Shown: one piece after another, positions 11,301 through 23,400 of the stretch
How positions within the stretch are numbered: the first letter of the stretch is position 1
Layout of the letters: the number at the start of each line of letters is the position of its first letter
From: Pterobdella sp. o SKG-2022
Lineage: Eukaryota > Annelida > Clitellata > Hirudinida > Piscicolidae
NCBI GenBank assembly: GCA_964035795.1
Contig: OZ038321.1
Span: 450,647-514,646 of the forward strand
Direction of reading: 5' to 3'
Length of the DNA: 64,000 nucleotides
Translations under genes and position numbers: made by a program
Notes under the pieces: generated by a model
Told to the model about the DNA's origin: nothing
The model's input: the letters and a program-made list of their open reading frames with translations, nothing else
Database searches by the model: none

Positions 11301-11528
11301 ATGAATACATGAGTCATACTTGGAATCGAAAACTGTTCCGTCTTCAAGCATACCGGTGTACAAAAATTGCAGACGAATTCCTTGGGAAACTTGCATCTGA
11401 CATTCGTCGGGTTTTTCCAACGTTTCGTATAATAATTTATCGTTTTCATGAAGTGATACAAGTTCTGAGTTGGATCTCGAAATTTGTAAAAATATAAATA
11501 TGGCTAAAAAGTAGATTTGTTTTGACAT
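8387..11528 (-). CDS. FKBP14: FKBP14-like ER peptidyl-prolyl isomerase with EF-hands and HDEL
   Basis: Minus-strand exons: 11528-11320, 11004-10859, 10475-10339, 10050-10015, 8813-8748, 8443-8387, about 216 aa (human FKBP14 is 211). Residues 1-20 are a signal peptide (MSKQIYFLAIFIFLQ). The FKBP domain shows GIRLQFLYTGMLEDGTVFDS, FELGDGSVIEGMDKGVVGMC and IPPNQTLHFTVRF. EF-hand 1 is the full 12-residue loop DADDNGMLSQDE. EF-hand 2, DDDKDGEISRSE, is split by an intron between K and D. The last residues are HDEL, the ER retrieval signal. It should act in the ER lumen on procollagen and other clients, with Ca2+ binding by the C-terminal pair. The 36-nt fourth exon (VSVFIQNQEGEN) is inferred from frame and alignment length; its donor GTCGGT is weak, so that exon is the least certain part. 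Intron 4 holds a roughly 700-bp tandem array. Confidence 0.92.
8571..8747. repeat. CAT/ACC-rich microsatellite
   Basis: Interrupted CATCAT and ACCCAACC repeats. On the transcribed (minus) strand this is ATG/TGG-rich DNA lying directly after the FKBP14-like exon 5 donor at 8747. Confidence 0.85.
9161..9263. mobile_element. Small TIR (MITE-like) element
   Basis: About 103 bp bounded by terminal inverted repeats of about 21 bp with one mismatch (core CAACAAACACAAAGT at 9168-9182 and its reverse complement at 9244-9258). The interior carries GATAATGTAAGC and AGCTTCGTG, shared with sites at 16.3, 22.1 and 41.57 kb. It lies in an intron of the FKBP14-like gene. No transposase is encoded. Confidence 0.7.
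9297..9992. repeat. AT-rich tandem array of roughly 40-bp units
   Basis: About 700 bp of tandem copies built from GATTGAGATAATATTATAAG joined by one or two ATTATTATGAGA blocks. Unit length varies by 15-18 bp according to whether the second block is present, a higher-order pattern typical of slippage and unequal exchange. It sits in the intron between exons 4 and 5 of the FKBP14-like gene. Confidence 0.95.
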
Positions 11529-11794
11529 ATTCTAAGAATGGTAATATCAAAAATATATTTTTGAGCATCAACGTGTGAAAATTATTTGATTCCGATGAAA
11601 TAAGCCGATCTACTTCAACTTTGCATTCGTCGATGATGTGAAAATCTTGAAAAATGAATTTTATCTCAAATATAAATTTGTATATAACTTTTTTAAAATG
11701 TTGATTGCATTCAATATAGTTAGTGATTTTATGAATATTTAAACATAGAAACTATTTAATGAATAAATTTCTAAACTCAAATGCTCAATAATTA
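11529..11794. other. 5' flank of the FKBP14-like gene
   Basis: AT-rich sequence upstream of the minus-strand ATG at 11528 and adjoining the Penelope-like fragment. No defined promoter element is recognised. Confidence 0.4.
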
Positions 11795-12745
11795 AGTTGA
11801 TGGGGTGACAATGGGAGGCCCACTTTCTGTGGTGTTCGCCAACTACTTTCTCAATAAAATGGAAAATGAATTGATAAACCCGGCTAAACCAATATTTTAT
11901 CGTAGATACGTAGATGACACATACATCAGAAAAAATAAATTAGACAACACTCTATAATTCTCTAAATAATTTCCACCAAAACCTTAAAATTACCACAGAG
12001 CTAAACCCGAAGAAATTTCTTGACACAAGCATCCACAAACTTGATAATGGCACTTATGATTTTAGGGTGGTTATAAAACCAACAAAATGCCCTTCCACTG
12101 GTCTGCACAAGTGCCAATCCACTATAAAAGAGGTGTTGTGAAAAACGAACTTTTGAGGGCGAAAAGGATTAGCTCAAATTTTGAGAAGGAATTTAGGAGA
12201 ATTTTGAAAACATACACGTCTGCGAGATATCCAAAATACATCATTTATAATCAACTGGAGATTATAGAATCCAAATTTAATGAGCTCATTCCGATTCCAG
12301 ACTGGTTGTTTAATGAAATAGTCACACTACCTATAAGAATACCATATTGTAAAAAGAATGAAGTTTTAATTAGGAAATATACCAATAAACTTAGAGAATT
12401 CACAAACAATAACATAAAAATTACTTATTCTTGGATAACATCAAAAATAAAATCATTATTTCCAATCAAAGACAAGTTGAGCCACCACCATAACATCATT
12501 TACAAAGGCACTTGCAATTGCAAGCAAATCTATATAGGTGAAACAGGGAGGAAAGAGCATGATAGGCTGAAGGGCATTTCAGAACCAGCAAAACATATTG
12601 CCTTAAACCCTGGACACAGTTTCACTTGGACACAGTTTCACCCGGACAGTTTCACCTAATCGAAAGCGCATTTCGTGAGAATAAGAAGAGGAAATTATTA
12701 GAAGCGTACCACATTATGTTGAATAAACCTTCTATCAATGATTAG
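11795..12745 (+). pseudogene. Penelope-like retroelement fragment (RT plus GIY-YIG endonuclease)
   Basis: The fragment starts inside the RT domain: VTMGGPLSVVFANYFLNKME, then FYRRYVDDTYI with the catalytic YVDD box. It continues as KFLDTSIHKLDNGTYDF, TKCPFHWSAQVPIHYKRGVV and a helical linker. It ends in a GIY-YIG-type nuclease region, IIYKGTCNCKQIYIGETGR, and AFRENKKRKLLEAYHIM. RT followed by C-terminal GIY-YIG is diagnostic of Penelope-like elements. A TAA after the YVDD region, a frame change near 11955 and another near 12650 break it, and the RT N-terminal half is missing, so it is inactive. The longest intact frame is 12087-12659. It separates the divergent FKBP14-like and BCAT genes. Confidence 0.9.
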
Positions 12746-13877
12746 TCACCAGCTCTCATATTAATAATTCAAAACATCCAGTAGACAAATATTTATAGAA
12801 TTTTTATTTAAGTATATTTTTTCAAATCAAATTAAAAAGTGAAAAAAATTATTTTTAAATTCATAGTTTTTGGTTATAATCGTCACATCATGAACTATTT
12901 CAACATTCAAGTGTCTGCACGTATCTACATAATAACAAGCGTTTATCAAGTGGCTTAAAATGAAAAACGTGTCAAGATAAAACACTGAAATAATATTAAA
13001 TCTCACTCGTTAAATTGTCTTTGAAGGACTTTGATAAATAATTAATTATAAGAGCGTGGCTAAGTTCCACTACACTAAGATATATTTAGAGAAAATTTAT
13101 AAATATTCTTGTTTGCGTCTATTCTGTTAAAAATAACATTTCTGTGAAGAGATCTACGCCAATCATATTTATTATTATAATTTTGTTTATAACAAATAAA
13201 TAAAAATTAATTTTGTTTTTAAGATTGGAATGGAATGATTTTTTAATAAAAGGATTATTCCGTTTGAATAAATTTTGAAGTTTAATTAAATTCTAAGCAA
13301 TTACATCATGTAACTATTGATAAAAATATTAAACTTAATTTATATAATAGGACACAAACAATTAAAAAAAAAATTGATAATATTAAATTCAATCGGATAG
13401 CTTTATTTTTCATCATCATCTCACATTCTTATTGGTCGGTTATTTTTAACTTCTCTTTATATTGAACTATATAGTTTGCTATAAAATGGTCTAATAAAGG
13501 CATTCACCTACCTTGTCTACCACGTTTTACATTTATTTCTTCTAAACCGATTGACACAAATAACATTTGACAAAAATCATTTTTGCGCACGAGGAGTTTT
13601 GGTAATTTTTTTTTTGAACAGTTAAATTTTAATTTATTTTATGTGCTATGCGATCAAACTTCGGACGAGTTTTGGCGCATATTATGTTTTGACACTTGCT
13701 AATAAATTTAAATTGTTTATAATTTTTAATTTTTATCAAGTTTTTGACGAGAAAAATATACATGAAGTTGAAAAATTAACCATCGAACGTTGTTTTATTG
13801 AAATCTTTTTTTCAAATCTTCAAGTTTAAGTATTAACAGCGAATTTTAAAACTTAAAAAATATCTCTAGAGATTACT
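12746..13877. other. 5' flank of the BCAT gene
   Basis: AT-rich spacer between the Penelope-like fragment and the BCAT start codon. A 62-codon ORF at 13641-13829 has no recognisable domain and is probably 5' UTR or chance. Confidence 0.45.
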
Positions 13878-16800
13878 ATGAAGATTAGCTTTTCCAACAA
13901 ATTCACAACACGAGTTATCCTTTCCATCAAGAACAATCCATTCACCAAATCATTCTCTACATTCAAGGTATTTCACAAAACATTATTTTTATACCTCCCA
14001 AAAATGCTAAATTTAATTCTCACATTTTCAAGCTGTTTCTAATCTCCAAATCAATTTATATGGTTATCATATGTCACATTCAAAAAAATACCACAAACAA
14101 GTATAAAGCAAAAACCTCAAAACACAAAAAATCAAAACACATAAACAATTAAGCCATATAAACATCATTTAATACCAAACCAAAACAAAGACTTCACTCA
14201 CCAAATAAAAATATAGCCTAAAAACACACACAAAACCACATAAACATCACATCTTCACCACCACTCAAACATCACATAAACACATTTCAAACCATACAAA
14301 CCAGTCCCACCACCACCCAACCTTCAGGCATCAGACATAGAAGTAGAGCCATGTACCAAAGAGTCACTTGAATACGATGCTGAGAACCTGGTTTTTGGAC
14401 AGACCTTCTCTCGCCACATGCTCACAGTCAACTGGAACATCGAAGATGGCTGGGAAAAACCATACATTCATCCCATCAGGCCCATCCATCTCCATCCTGC
14501 TGCTAAAGTTCTTCATTATGCTGCTGAGGTTAGGATGAGGATGAGAGGTGTTGAGGTTGGAGGGTCGAGACTAGAATGGGAGGGCCTGGTGTTGAGGTTT
14601 GGTGGTAAAAGAAAGGGGTATAATGATGAGGGTTTTGGAGAAAAGAGTGGTCTGGGGATGACTATGGTGTTGAGGATGGTGGAGTGACAGTAAATTTGGT
14701 GGGAGTGATGATGATGTAAACAAAAAAACCATAAAAATATATAATTTATAAATAATAACTCCAGTAATTATGATGGTAAACATCATGATAATGATACCAA
14801 GTCATAACACCGGTTTAAAATCGTGAATATATTTAACACATGCATAAACTGGTATTTAGAAATACTAATACCTACCGATATAAAATACAATAATAATAAA
14901 TATTCAATAGAATAATTATGAATAAAAAATATACAAAACTATGATGTAATATTTTAATTCCTAGAAACATCGTATTTCTTTTTAAATTTTATTTTTCTAT
15001 GTTATAAAATAACCTACCTCTGCCGGGCGCCATTTTAATAATTTTATTTGTATGAAAGAAGGAACAAATCTGTAAAGAAAATATTTATATTACAAATTCA
15101 CAAGAATTGCGTCATCAATGTAGATATAAATTCATCTTCAAAAAAATTTCTTCAAAATGTTTTTTTTATGAAATAAATACGATTAAACAATGAAAAAATA
15201 TAATTTCAATACAATATGACATGTAAAAGTATAGTGGCGCAAACCCAAAGCTTTCAAACTTTCACTACTAATGTAAATAAAAACAATAATAATAATAAGG
15301 TTGATGGTTGATTAGAATAAAAAACAATTATATAATATATCGGAGCAAAAAACAATATTTGAAATAAAAAAAATACACGGTTAAAAATAATAATTTCAAA
15401 ATAATAATTAAAAAAAACAGTAAAATAAAAATATTAATAATCATACCAAAAACAATGATAAAGATACTAATAACAAGAATTATAATAAAAACATAAACAA
15501 GGAAGATGCCAATAATAAAAATAACAATAATAACGACAACAATAAGAGAGACTAACAAAAACAGCAAGAATAACAACAACAATAAAAAAGACACTAATAA
15601 CAGAGATAATAATAAAATGAAAACATAGTAACAACACCGTCAATATAAACGACTAAATCTTTCATTTATTTGTTTGAGGGATAAGCAAAAACATCCTTGT
15701 TATTTTTATTTTTATTTTTATTGTTTTTATTATTTCATAATGAAAATTATTTTTTCAATCATTTTTTTTCATTTTCATTAAATTAAACTTTAAAATATTT
15801 TTATTCTTGTTATTACTCCTATCATTCTTATTCTTCACCATCTCCGTTATCGACATGCATGGACTCAAAACAATATATAAAACAACAGAATCATAAGTTA
15901 TCGCACACACTTTTCTTTTAACAAACAAAATGTCAAGTCACGATCATAGGTTACCTTTAGGAAACTGGACACAAAAATCTTAACGACAAAACCACTCTTA
16001 AATTTTTGCAGCAATTTGATAGCTTCCCCATCTTTCTGACAAAATTGTTTTTTCAAGTCCTACTACTTCTAGTTTAATAATGAGAGCCTTGAAGTTATAT
16101 TCAATTTTAAGATACATTGCAAAAGTTTATTTTAAACGAATCTTTTCGAAAACATGTGTTCAACCGTTCATTCAAAAAGACTCATGTTTGTACCACTAAT
16201 TCAAGTTTTTTTTTAAATGAACGCATGAACACATTATAATAGAAACAAACACTAAGGTTTATTGAAAAACTTAATACACGAAACTTTTCGTAAGAGTATC
16301 TTACATTATCTAGTGAATTAAGTTTCTCAGTTAAACCTTAGTGTTTGTTTCTATTATATTGATCTCCGGCTATTTTACGTCAGAATAAACACATGTTTTC
16401 AAAAAACTTTGTTCAAAATAAAACTTTTGCAGTGTTCCTTCAGATTGATCATAATTTAATGATTATTTGGAGCAAAAATGAAATGAAAAGCTTCTTGAAC
16501 ACTGATAGTTTTCATTATAAAGTACTAAGGTTTCCCTCAACAGAGTAACACTTCCAAGCATATTCTTCATAACGATGATAGTTATCAATCATAGAGATTT
16601 TCATACTTCTTGACCTTCATTTAAAATTCTAATGTTATGATGAACAATATTATCATTATTATTCTCTCTTGTTATTATTAATATTATCCTCTCCATCCAG
16701 TTGTTTGAAGGCATGAAGGCATACAGGGGTTACGACAACCACATCCGGTTGTTCAGACCTGAGTTGAACATGAAGAGAATGAATGATAGTGCCAAGAGGG

Positions 16801-18803
16801 CAGCTCTGCCTGTGAGTGAGGGGGAGGAGGATGGGAAAAGGGTTTGGGGAACAAGGTTGGGGCTTGGAAAATTTTTGGGAGCTAAAGGGTAGGGTGGCGT
16901 GAGAAGTGTGTAGGTTGAAGGTAGAGGGGAGGGGGGTAGCTTGGAGATTTGCAGAGATTTAGTATGATTGGGAGTGATTTTTAGAGGAAATATATGGGAT
17001 GTGGTGAGGGGATAGGTGGTGTTTGAAGAAAGGGTGAGGGCTGATATGGGAGAGAGGCTCGTGTTGAAGTTATTTTTTTGTATTGTTTAATCTTCTCCCA
17101 ATACATCTTTCTCAATCAATCTACTTGAATACCCTCACCACTTATCTACCAACCTACCCATCCACTCAAACCCTTTCCACCCACTCACCACTCTACCCCA
17201 ACCATCACCAGAACTTCGACGGCACCGAGTTGATAAAATGCATAAAGAGGTTGGTGGAGGTAGATCAAGAGTCAGTGCCCGACCATAAAAAGTCTTCCCT
17301 CTACATCAGACCCACCCTCATCGGCACCGAGGTTTGATTTGATCTTATTATTGTTGTTATTATTTTTGTTTTTCATGTTACTATTATTTTTTGTTTTTAT
17401 TATGTTTGGTTGTAACGTTTTTAATATTTTTGTTATTATTTCTATTTTTTCAGTTTTAATGTTATTTTTTGTATATTAATGAATATTAGTTTCATTACTA
17501 TCTTTCATTTTCATTATTACTAATACTATCATTATTATTATTTTTGTTATTATTATTATTACTATCATCATCACCACCCGCTCATACAAACCCCCACAGC
17601 CTTCTTTAGGGGTCAACAGGTCGATGGAGGCCTTGTTATTCGTCATTTCCGGTCCCGTAGGGCCCTACTTTCCCACGGGGTTTAAGCCGGTCTCACTATT
17701 GGCTGATCCTCAGTACGTCAGGGCATGGGAAGGAGGGTGTGGGGCATACAAGATGGGATCGTAAGTCCTTCATTGTTTTGTATGCTCATTTATGTTTTTA
17801 TATATTTGTTAATGTTTTCAAACTTCATCACACTTCTTCAATACTCCACCTCCCCCTTGCCAGCCAACACCTCTCTCATCTTTCAACTCTTATTCTTCCA
17901 CCAAATCCCATCATTTTTCCAGTTCTAAACTTCCCCACCAATATAAAACCTTCTTTTCTCCGTCAGAAACTACGCGCCAACAGTGAAGATCCAAAAGGAA
18001 GCAGCCAATAAAGGGTGCCAACAAGTCCTCTGGCTGCAAGGGGAGGAACATCAGGTGGGTGGGTGAGGATGGACGGGTGTGAGAGGTAAGGACTGGAAGG
18101 ATGAGGGTGATGGTGGATGGCTCGGTGAGAGGTTAAGAATGGATGGATGGGGTGAAAGGTAAATGGATGGTGGGAGAAAAAGATGGATGGAGAGGGAGAG
18201 GGGGTGGATGAAGGGGAGGGGGTAGGAATAAGGAGATTTGTGTAAAGAACAATGAAGCAATGATGGAGAGTGTTACTATATTTGTTGTGAGTGTAATAAA
18301 AAATAATATAAATAATAATAAAAAATAATATAAATAACAACAAGGTAACGGAAGTGGGCACCATGAACTTCTTCATGCATTGGATCAACGAACATGGAGG
18401 TGGGTGACGTCATTATTATTATTATTTTCATTGTTTTCAAAGGAGAATGTGTCAGAAATTGAACTAAATTTGAAATTTTAAAAGAAATTTTAATGAATTT
18501 TGGAATCACCACCATCACCCCTATATCACCACCATCACCCCTATATCACCACCATCACCCCTATATCACCACCATCACCCCCATATCACCACCATCACCC
18601 CTATATCACCACCATCACCCCTATATCACCACCATCACCCCTATATCACCACCCTCCCTCACAGAAGAGGAGTTGTTAACACCAGGCTTAGAGACAGGAA
18701 TAATTCTCCCTGGAGTTGTCAGACAGAGCATCCTTGATATTTCCCGCAAATGGGTGGGTGACGTTATTGTTATTACTATTATTATTAGTAGTAGTAGTAG
18801 TGA

Positions 18804-18878
<75 letters not shown>

Positions 18879-20498
18879 TAGTTGTAGTAGTAGTAGTAGT
18901 AGTAGTGGTAGTAGTAGTAGTAGTAGTGGTAGTAGTAGTAGTAGTTTTCGTTTGATATTCGATTAATTTGTTATTTGGATCTAAAGCAACTGATCCGATA
19001 GTTTCGGAAGCTGCTTGTAGTGATTTTAATGATAATAAAGTTGGTGGTGATGATGATGATACCACCAACCACTCCAGAAACAGTACAAGGTGACAGAGAG
19101 GATCTTAAACATGAAAGAGTTGGTGAATGCTCTGAATGAGAGGAGGGTCGCTACTTTTTCTAATATTTATTGTTTTTCATTCATTGTCATGATTTTTGTT
19201 TTTCATATTTTTTATTTGCTTTTTTGATTATTTTTTATTGTTTGGTGTTTATTTTTGTTATTTCAATTATTTTTTTATTGTTAAAGTTTCATTCTCCTAT
19301 CCATTAACACTACACCAACCAACACTCCAAACCACACACCCCACCACCCTACACTACACACCATCTCACCACCCTACACTACACACCACTCCACATCCCA
19401 CCACACCACCCTACACACACCACCACACCATCTTACACACCCCACCACCACCCTACACCATCTCACACCACCAGGTACTAGAGTTATTTGGTTCAGGGAC
19501 AGCATGTGTAGTGTGTCCGATTGAGTCAATATTATACCAAGATCAGCTCCTACACATTCCTCATAAAACTGGCGATGATGCTTTAGCTATCAGACTTTAT
19601 AACCATCTACATGATATCCAGGTTGGTGGGAGGGATGGTGGGTGGTGGGTGTGGGGTGGTTGGTGTTTCCGGTTTGTTTGAGGGTAGGTTGGTGGTATTG
19701 TAGTGGTGATGGTGGTATGTGGTAGAAAATAGTGTGGTGATGGTTTGGGATGCCGGGTTGGTTGATGGTGGTGTTGTGTTGGAATTATGTGGTGGCTGGT
19801 ATTGAGGGAGTCGCGTGGTTTGTGTGATGGTGTGGTGGGATGGAGTTGTGGTTTGCTAGCTGTTTTGTGGTATCGTTTCAGGGGTTTTGTGGTATCGTTT
19901 TAGGGGTTTTGTGGTATCGTTTCAGGGGTTTTGTGGTATCGTTTCAGGGGTTTTGTGGTATCGTTTCAGGGGTTTTGTGGTATCGTTTCAGGGGTTTTGT
20001 GGTATCGTTTCAGGGGTTTTGTGGTATCGTTTCAGGGGTTTTGTGGTATCGTTTCAGGGGTTTTGTGGTATCGTTTCAGGGGTTTTGTGGTATCGTTTCA
20101 GGGGTTTTGTGGTATCGTTTCAGGGGTTTTGTGGTATCGTTTCAGGGGTTTTGTAGTATCGTTTTAGGGGTTTTGTGGTATCGTTTCAGGGGTTTTGTGG
20201 TAGTTGGTTTTTTTTTATTATTCCTTTTTTTATGTTTTTGATATTTTTGCCATTCATTGTTGCAAAGCTTTCTAAAATTATTATTTTTATTATTTATTTT
20301 ACATTAATCTTTTATTTTTATTTACCATTTGCGTGGCATCCTTTCCTTGAGGATATTATTATTATTATTTTTATTTTTTTATCATGGTTATTATTATTAT
20401 CATAAGTTTTTTTGTATTATTATTATTATTATTATTCTCATCATCACCGACAGTATGGCAAGTTTGAGGACCATCCGTGGGTGCACAGAATTGACTGA
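13878..20498 (+). CDS. BCAT: Branched-chain amino acid aminotransferase, mitochondrial type
   Basis: PLP-dependent, fold-type IV enzyme that transaminates Leu, Ile and Val with 2-oxoglutarate. Exons: 13878-13967, 14328-14528, 16701-16811, 17212-17331, 17600-17760, 17967-18054, 18345-18399, 18665-18753, 19078-19146, 19475-19621, 20454-20498; about 391 aa against 392 for human BCAT2. Exon 1 ([20 protein letters not shown]) is basic, hydroxylated and free of acidic residues, as a mitochondrial presequence should be. Signature blocks are [53 protein letters not shown] and [15 protein letters not shown]. The Schiff-base lysine is in GAYKMGSNYAPT (about Lys225). The redox CXXC of animal BCATs is kept in [13 protein letters not shown] (about Cys339/Cys342). 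Introns carry large minisatellites. The donor after exon 9 (GTCGCT) is weak. Confidence 0.96.
14529..16700. other. Large BCAT intron 2
   Basis: A 2.2-kb intron, G-rich for the first 180 bp after the donor, then AT-rich with an AAT-repeat stretch (15270-15630) and the inverted-repeat element at 16.1-16.4 kb. No coding potential. Confidence 0.7.
16115..16434. mobile_element. Nested inverted-repeat (MITE-like) element
   Basis: An inner pair of inverted repeats, 27 bp and perfect (16235-16261 with 16332-16358; core AACAAACACTAAGGTTTA), encloses a spacer with the reversed family core (CTTACATTATC near 16300). An outer imperfect pair (about 16115-16160 and 16390-16434; GCAAAAGTTTATTTT with its complement) makes the whole 320 bp foldable. 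It lies in BCAT intron 2. Confidence 0.75.
18509..18655. repeat. 20-bp minisatellite in BCAT intron 7
   Basis: About seven tandem copies of a CA-rich 20-bp unit (ATCACCACCATCACCCCTAT) end a few bases before the exon 8 acceptor. Confidence 0.95.
18786..18944. repeat. AGT trinucleotide microsatellite in BCAT intron 8
   Basis: About 50 AGT triplets with occasional GGT interruptions directly after exon 8 and its short donor flank. The apparent poly-Ser, poly-Val and poly-Thr frames through it are artefacts. Confidence 0.95.
19862..20200. repeat. 22-bp minisatellite in BCAT intron 10
   Basis: About 15 near-identical 22-bp units (TTTTGTGGTATCG followed by TTTCAGGGG). Since 22 is not a multiple of 3, all three frames read the same 22-residue cycle, producing long spurious ORFs. 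Each unit contains a donor-like GGTATCG and an acceptor-like TTTCAG|GG. Confidence 0.97.
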
Positions 20499-23400
20499 AG
20501 ATCTTGTACAAATTTTGTTCCATTATTATTTTTTCTTATTGTTTTTATTATACTTGTATTTTTTATATTAGTTTTGTTATTTTTATTTAGTTTAAAAAAA
20601 ATCATTTTTTCCAGTATGTTATTTTTATCCTTATTACCATTGTTCATCTTTTTCTTACCCAACCAGTGATTCTTGTTTTTTTCAATATTATTTATTTTTA
20701 TTTTTATAAAATATATTTTTATTTTTATAAAATATATTTTTATTTTTATAAATTTCTTTTGGATCTGATGAACTAATACTTTTTCTTATTCAATTTTAAA
20801 AATTTATTTTAACCATAATAATATACACGATTCTGATAATATTCCACCAAAATATTTTTTTAGCGCTTCATTATTCATGAGTTTATTTATAGAATATATT
20901 TATATTTAAATGCTTTTAAAATTTGTTTCATAAAAACAAATAATTTTTCAAATTTTTACAAAATAATTGAAATTTGTTTTAATAATATTCTTAAATTATA
21001 TTTTAATAATCTTATGTTATTTATTTTTATAATATCCATAAATATTTTTAAATATTTTCAAAAATTATTTTAATTTTAACTTAGTGTATTTTTCAAAAAT
21101 CATTTTTCCAAATAATTAAAAGTTAAAGTTTCTTGTACGTTTCAAAGCATCATCAGAAAATATATTTCCAACTTGTAAAATAATTATTCATAAATATTCA
21201 TTACATATTTTTTCATATCATTCAGCGATTCATAATGATATAAGTATCTTAACGAACGATAGAAAAGTTTTTTTATATAAAATATGGATAATGATTCGTT
21301 TTTTATTTTTAATGACACAGTCCTAACATTTCAAGATTTCTTTTATGTAATATTATAAAAAATATTTCCAATATATTAATATTCAAAAATTATGCGCATC
21401 ATATAAAATTCTAATGAATATCATGAGTTTTCTAATTCGGTTTTGCTCTAATTTTTGTTTTTATTTTTTGGCAATTTTTTATTTTTTCGGTAGTTTTTCT
21501 TAGAGATCTACATTGGAATCACTTCAATGTGCTCAAATGTGGGTCTGGCACATGTACAGTAGTACAAACTAATCAATGAGGGTGATAATGATCATATTTA
21601 TTAATATTTTTATTATTGCTATTATTGTTTCTATTTTTATTGTTTTTATTGTTACTATTAATTTTCTTTCATATAATTTTGATGAATGGCTTTTGATTTT
21701 ATTTGTCAAAAATTATTTCAATTCAAAATTATAAATTTTTTTCACAAAATAATTTAATTTTAATCCAAATAATATTTATTTACCAAATAATCAAAACCTA
21801 TCACACTCGAAGGAGACTTGTGCGAAATCCGGACCGCCAAATTTTGAGTTTTTTTTGTGGTTGTTTTCTTTCTATTTATAATATTTGTTTCCAACCTTTT
21901 TTTACTATGATATTTTTTTCTGATGTTTTTGATTTTTTTCAATGATTTTGCTTTTATTATTCTTTTATTTATTTCTATTGTATTATTTTTTTGATTTTCT
22001 GATTTTTTTACCAATCTTTTGATAAATTTTAAAAACCAATATTAAATCTTCTATCACTTCAACGCAATAGACACAAAAACAAAGTTGTATTGAAAAGTAA
22101 ACTTCTCAACAGAACTTGCATTATCCAGTACTGGATAATGCAAGCTCTGCTCACTAAGAGCTTTGTTGTTTAACGAATCTTTGAGTACGTATATTATCGC
22201 TTTTCAATTCTTTGAGCCAAACATAAATATTCCAATAAAACACTTTGGAGAATTTTTACGTGTTATCGGCTAGATGACATCCCTAATTTTCCAGTTTTTT
22301 TTTTTTTTGAGGTTCATAACTTTCCAAGGTGCAACACCGCATGATCATGCCGTATTTTCTGCAATCTTTGGATATATCGGTTCTGGTGTTTCATTATTTG
22401 GAACTTATTTTTTGCTATCCGTGTATTTATTTATATCACCACTATTATCTCAATTACTCAGTTTTTTTGATAGTTTTCCAACGTCACTTAAGGTATAAAA
22501 TTTTTTTTTGATTATTTGTTTCAGTTATTTGAAATTATTTTTTTTGTTTTTATTATATTCGCGGTTGTTATCGAGCTTTTACTGGTGAGGCAGTCTCAAT
22601 TGTATTTTTTTTGATGTTTTTAATCTAAATTTTTTTTTTATTGAATTTTCTCCATTTTTTAAAATTTAAATTAATCACTTTTCATGGTTTTACCTTCATT
22701 TTTTGTTAAATGATGCAAAAAAAATATTTTTTTGGAAATTTGAAATTGTATTTTTTTGCGTGGGTTTTTTGATTTGTTAACTCGGAGATTTTGCTCGAAT
22801 TATTCTCATTATTTAACCAGGTTTCATTGTCAACTTCACTTAATCATAATTGTTTCACTGCATCATTTGCAGTGGATTTCATTTGCGAAATTTTTTTTTA
22901 ATATGTTTTATGAATTTATTTTGTCAAATTTGATTTTTTCAAAAATTTAATGAAGTTAATAATTTAAGTTCGATGCTATGATGACCAAGCTTTAGGACAT
23001 CAATTGAAAATAAGTGAATTTGAATTTTAAAAAATTATCGATTGAATCTAATTGTTTTTAAATATTTTTAATGGAAATTATCCTAAAATAATTTTTTTAA
23101 TTATTTATAATCAAAATTACTTTTAAACTCGGTTATTACAGCTCTATGGACAATCAAATATTCTATCAGAGTAGATTTAACTTGATTTATGTCAACTTAT
23201 TTTTGAATTTTACTTTGCAATAAAACTGAAATACACTCCTTGGTCTTTTTTATTATATATTTCACTTTACCGATTGACCCACTATGCAATATTCTATTAT
23301 ATTTTTTGAGTATTTAAATATTAAACCAATTGTGCAGCCAAACCACAGTTATGGTTGACTTTATTGACTGTTTTAGTACACACAATCTCAAAGGCAAATC

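Noticed and set aside
18493..19068. Long ORFs on both strands reading poly-Ser, poly-Val and poly-Thr
   Set aside because: They are frames through the AGT microsatellite and the 20-bp minisatellite in BCAT introns 7 and 8.
19840..20241. 133-aa repetitive ORF and two shifted copies
   Set aside because: A 22-bp tandem repeat reads open in all three frames; it lies in BCAT intron 10.
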